This document shows, piece by piece, positions 62,494 through 64,000 of a stretch of DNA of 64,000 nt. Positions within the stretch are counted from its first letter, which is position 1; every line of letters starts with the position of its first letter. Source of the stretch: JAGWBJ01 sp034423015. GTDB lineage: Bacteria > Chloroflexota > Dehalococcoidia > Lucifugimonadales > JAGWBF01. The stretch lies in the NCBI GenBank assembly GCA_034423015.1, contig DAOUJG010000053.1, positions 62,001 to 126,000 of the forward strand, written 5' to 3'. Position numbers and translations under genes: made by a program. The notes beneath the pieces are model-generated. The model did no database searches. It saw only the letters and a program-made list of their open reading frames with translations, and had not been told where the DNA came from.

Positions 62494-62519
62494 CATGGCG
62501 CCCCGATTGGGGCGCCATG
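62494..62519. repeat. Perfect inverted repeat at the junction of vapC and the IS remnant
   Basis: CATGGCGCCCC-GATT-GGGGCGCCATG, an 11-bp perfect palindrome with a four-base loop, exactly where vapC homology ends. It may be a terminator-like hairpin or a rearranged element end. Confidence 0.7.
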
Positions 62520-62553
62520 CTCTCTCAGGTTCAGTTGTGGTCCCGGGGGGGGG

Positions 62554-63069
62554 TCAGTCCGCGGGAGCGGGGGCGGCATGCTCGTTGGCCGAGCCGTTCC
62601 TGGTCCAGGAGTGCTCGTCGGCCTGCCACCTGTAGCCGGCCCCTCGGAGGACCTGCCCGATGGTCTTGGCGCTGACCTTGGGCGTCCCCTCGGGAGCGTT
62701 GCGCAGGGCCTCCTGGAGGCTGGAGAGAGACCAGGCGGGCGACCGGTCGATCTCCCGCTCCACCTCCCGGAGGATTAGCTGCTTCTCGGCGTCGCCGTAC
62801 ATCCTGTGCCGGCCGGCTCCAGGGAGGGTGTCCAGGGCAGCCATGCCCCGCTCGTGAAACCGCTGCACCAGGGCGGCTACGCCGCTGCTGCTCCGCATCC
62901 TGGCCGTGCGGGCGGCCTGGGTGAACGACTGGCCCTCGTCCACGGCCAGCAATGCCCGGGCCCGTCGAATCCGTTCCACCCGTTCGACTCCGGACGCGGC
63001 TATACGCATCATCTCCGTCTTCTCGGACTCCGTGAGCTTGCGCAGAGGCTGCTTAGGCTGCCTTCCCAT
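62554..63069 (-). mobile_element. IS630-family transposase, N-terminal (HTH) half
   Basis: The 171-residue protein has the helix-turn-helix half of IS630 transposases: RRARALLAVDEGQSFTQAARTARM, LVQRFHERGMAALDTLPGAGR and SAKTIGQVLRGAGYRWQ. The DDE catalytic half that normally follows is missing, so the element cannot move by itself. It has its own promoter (63110-63139) in an AT-rich stretch. Confidence 0.85.
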
Positions 63070-63109
63070 ATTACTACTGAATCCTCCCTTTACCTACCCG
63101 ATTTATTCG

Positions 63110-63139
63110 ATTATCGTACACCGTATTTTTGCTTGTCAA
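63110..63139 (-). promoter_or_regulatory. Promoter of the transposase gene
   Basis: On the minus strand TTGACA (63139-63134), 18-base spacer, GATAAT (63115-63110), within an AT-rich stretch that contrasts with the rest of the window. Confidence 0.6.
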
Positions 63140-63214
63140 GAGATATTTTTCTATACACAACATCAAAAAACCCGTGCTTCGACTCTCCGAGGGTCTTGTA
63201 CTAGAATCCATCGT

Positions 63215-63928
63215 GTGAGACGGGACGTGGGACTGGGCCTGAAACGCTTGGCCTCGGCGGGCCTCGACCTGCTGTTTCCGCCCCGGTGCTGCGGATGCGG
63301 GCAGCCCGGCGGCTTCCTGTGCCAGGGTTGTGAGGCCCTCGCCCCCACCCTGGAGCCGCCCTACTGCGGCAGGTGCGCCCACCCCGGCGCCCACCGGGCT
63401 ACCTGCGGCTGCGGGCCGTTGGCGGTGGACGGAATCAGGGCCCCATACCTGCTGGAAGGTCCGGTCCGCAAGGCGGTCCACGAGCTCAAGTACAGGAACC
63501 TGAGGGCGGCGGCTCCCCGCCTGGGCGGCCTGTTGGCCGCGTGGATGGAGAAGAGCCCCGTCCCTGGGGACCTCCTCGTTCCCATCCCCCTGCACCGGCG
63601 GCAGCTCCGCAGCAGGGGCTACAACCAGTCGGCCATGCTGGCCCGGGAGGTGTCCAGGGGCGCCGGCCTGGCCCTGGCGGGGAACGCACTGGCCCGCGTC
63701 CGGGACTCGGCGCCCCAGGTGTCCCTGTCGTCGCGCCTGGACCGGGCCCGTAACGTGGAGGGCAGCTTTCGTTGCGTGGGAGACGTGAGGGGCGCCAGGG
63801 TGGTGCTGGTGGACGACGTGGTGACCACCGGCAGCACGATGTCCGCGTGCGCCGAGGCCCTCAAGTCGGCGGGCGCCCGCTCGGTTTGGGGCATCGCCCT
63901 GGCCCGGCAGCCCTACCGGGCGGCGTAG
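63215..63928 (+). CDS. comF: ComF-family phosphoribosyltransferase-like protein
   Basis: The 237-residue protein has an N-terminal zinc region (PPRCCGCG, CQGC, YCGRCAHPGAH) and a phosphoribosyltransferase domain with VPIPLHRRQLRSRGYNQSAMLAR and the PRPP motif VVLVDDVVTTGSTMSACAEALK. ComF proteins take part in DNA uptake in competent bacteria. GTG 63215 fits the family start; TAGAAT at 63202-63207 may be its -10. Confidence 0.9.
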   Translation: MRRDVGLGLKRLASAGLDLLFPPRCCGCGQPGGFLCQGCEALAPTLEPPYCGRCAHPGAHRATCGCGPLAVDGIRAPYLLEGPVRKAVHELKYRNLRAAAPRLGGLLAAWMEKSPVPGDLLVPIPLHRRQLRSRGYNQSAMLAREVSRGAGLALAGNALARVRDSAPQVSLSSRLDRARNVEGSFRCVGDVRGARVVLVDDVVTTGSTMSACAEALKSAGARSVWGIALARQPYRAA

Positions 63929-63938
63929 GGGCCTCGCC

Positions 63939-63995
63939 GCTACCGGAGCTCGACGGCCCGGTCGCCCCCGCTACCGGAGCTCGACGGCCCGGTCG
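63939..63995. repeat. 26-bp direct repeat, two copies
   Basis: GCTACCGGAGCTCGACGGCC CGGTCG occurs at 63939-63964 and 63970-63995, separated by CCCCC (31-bp period). The right copy contains the apparent 3' end of a minus-strand gene. Confidence 0.85.
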
Positions 63996-64000
63996 ATGGA
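63971..64000 (-). CDS. Possible C-terminus of a gene beyond the right edge
   Basis: Read from 64000 leftwards the frame gives SIDRAVELR and TAG (63973-63971), which looks like a protein end. It is too short to identify; the tandem repeat appears to duplicate this 3' end. Confidence 0.25.
   Translation of the reverse strand, partial: SIDRAVELR

Noticed and set aside
63150..63180. Terminator on the minus strand at the CCCGTTTTTT-like stretch
   Set aside because: There is a T run (ACGGGTTTTTTG), but no convincing stem immediately before it.

Overview
High-GC bacterial chromosome, mostly housekeeping and biosynthetic genes on both strands. Gene content suggests a Chloroflexota relative, perhaps Dehalococcoidia or SAR202-like: two cytoplasmic reductive-dehalogenase-like Fe-S proteins, a SufBCDSU operon without a local regulator gene, a DUF951 protein, a type-2 pyrF, Pro/Thr-linker lipoproteins and an actinobacterial/Chloroflexi-style T-box. 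This assignment is an inference from content; no rRNA or other phylogenetic marker was seen. No tRNA, rRNA or CRISPR array was recognised.

Layout. 0-4 kb: two tandem reductive-dehalogenase-like proteins, then a decayed dipeptide-type ABC permease pair (frameshifted dppC, and a dppB 3' end fused to the first codons of an amidase gene). 4-10.5 kb: citrate synthase, a MidA-like methyltransferase, small unknown proteins, HD protein, TrmI and a divergent alpha/beta hydrolase. 10.5-11.5 kb: two peroxiredoxins, one with an in-frame UGA at the catalytic cysteine. 11.6-13 kb: a low-GC kinase plus Nudix cassette. 13-28.6 kb: QueG, EVE protein, MetH, PPDK, aldo/keto reductase, a geranylgeranyl-reductase-like flavoprotein that also has an in-frame UGA at its conserved cysteine, Uma2, TatD, a YbhN-like membrane protein and a peptide-binding lipoprotein. 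28.6-35 kb: SufU-like protein, HicAB toxin-antitoxin and the sufBCDSU operon with a strong promoter and two matching dyad operators. 35-41 kb: a 2-hydroxyacid dehydrogenase and a TPP-riboswitch-controlled thiamine salvage operon (thiZ-thiX-thiY-tenA-thiD). 41-48.7 kb: Nth, SfsA, PyrF, DUF951, methylmalonyl-CoA mutase subunit, RdgB, MoaA, RNase HI, MoaC and an MBL hydrolase. 48.8-56.8 kb: T-box-controlled ilvB-ilvN-ilvC-leuA-leuC-(Uma2)-leuD. 56.9-62 kb: a probable organosulfur cluster (MFS carrier, cysteine-dioxygenase-like cupin, four-domain rhodanese, acyl-CoA-dehydrogenase-like flavoprotein). 62-64 kb: VapB-like antitoxin, vapC stub, IS630-type transposase half and comF.

The main result is two probable selenoproteins 12 kb apart. 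In each, a single TGA replaces the family cysteine in an otherwise intact frame, and a hairpin with a G at the start of its apical loop lies 25-27 nt downstream, as expected of a bacterial SECIS element. The peroxiredoxin belongs to a family with known selenocysteine members; I do not recall the reductase family being described as a selenoprotein. Other notable points are the duplicated Suf operator, the kinase/Nudix island, an alpha/beta hydrolase lacking its Ser and His, and a probable AUA start codon for trmI.
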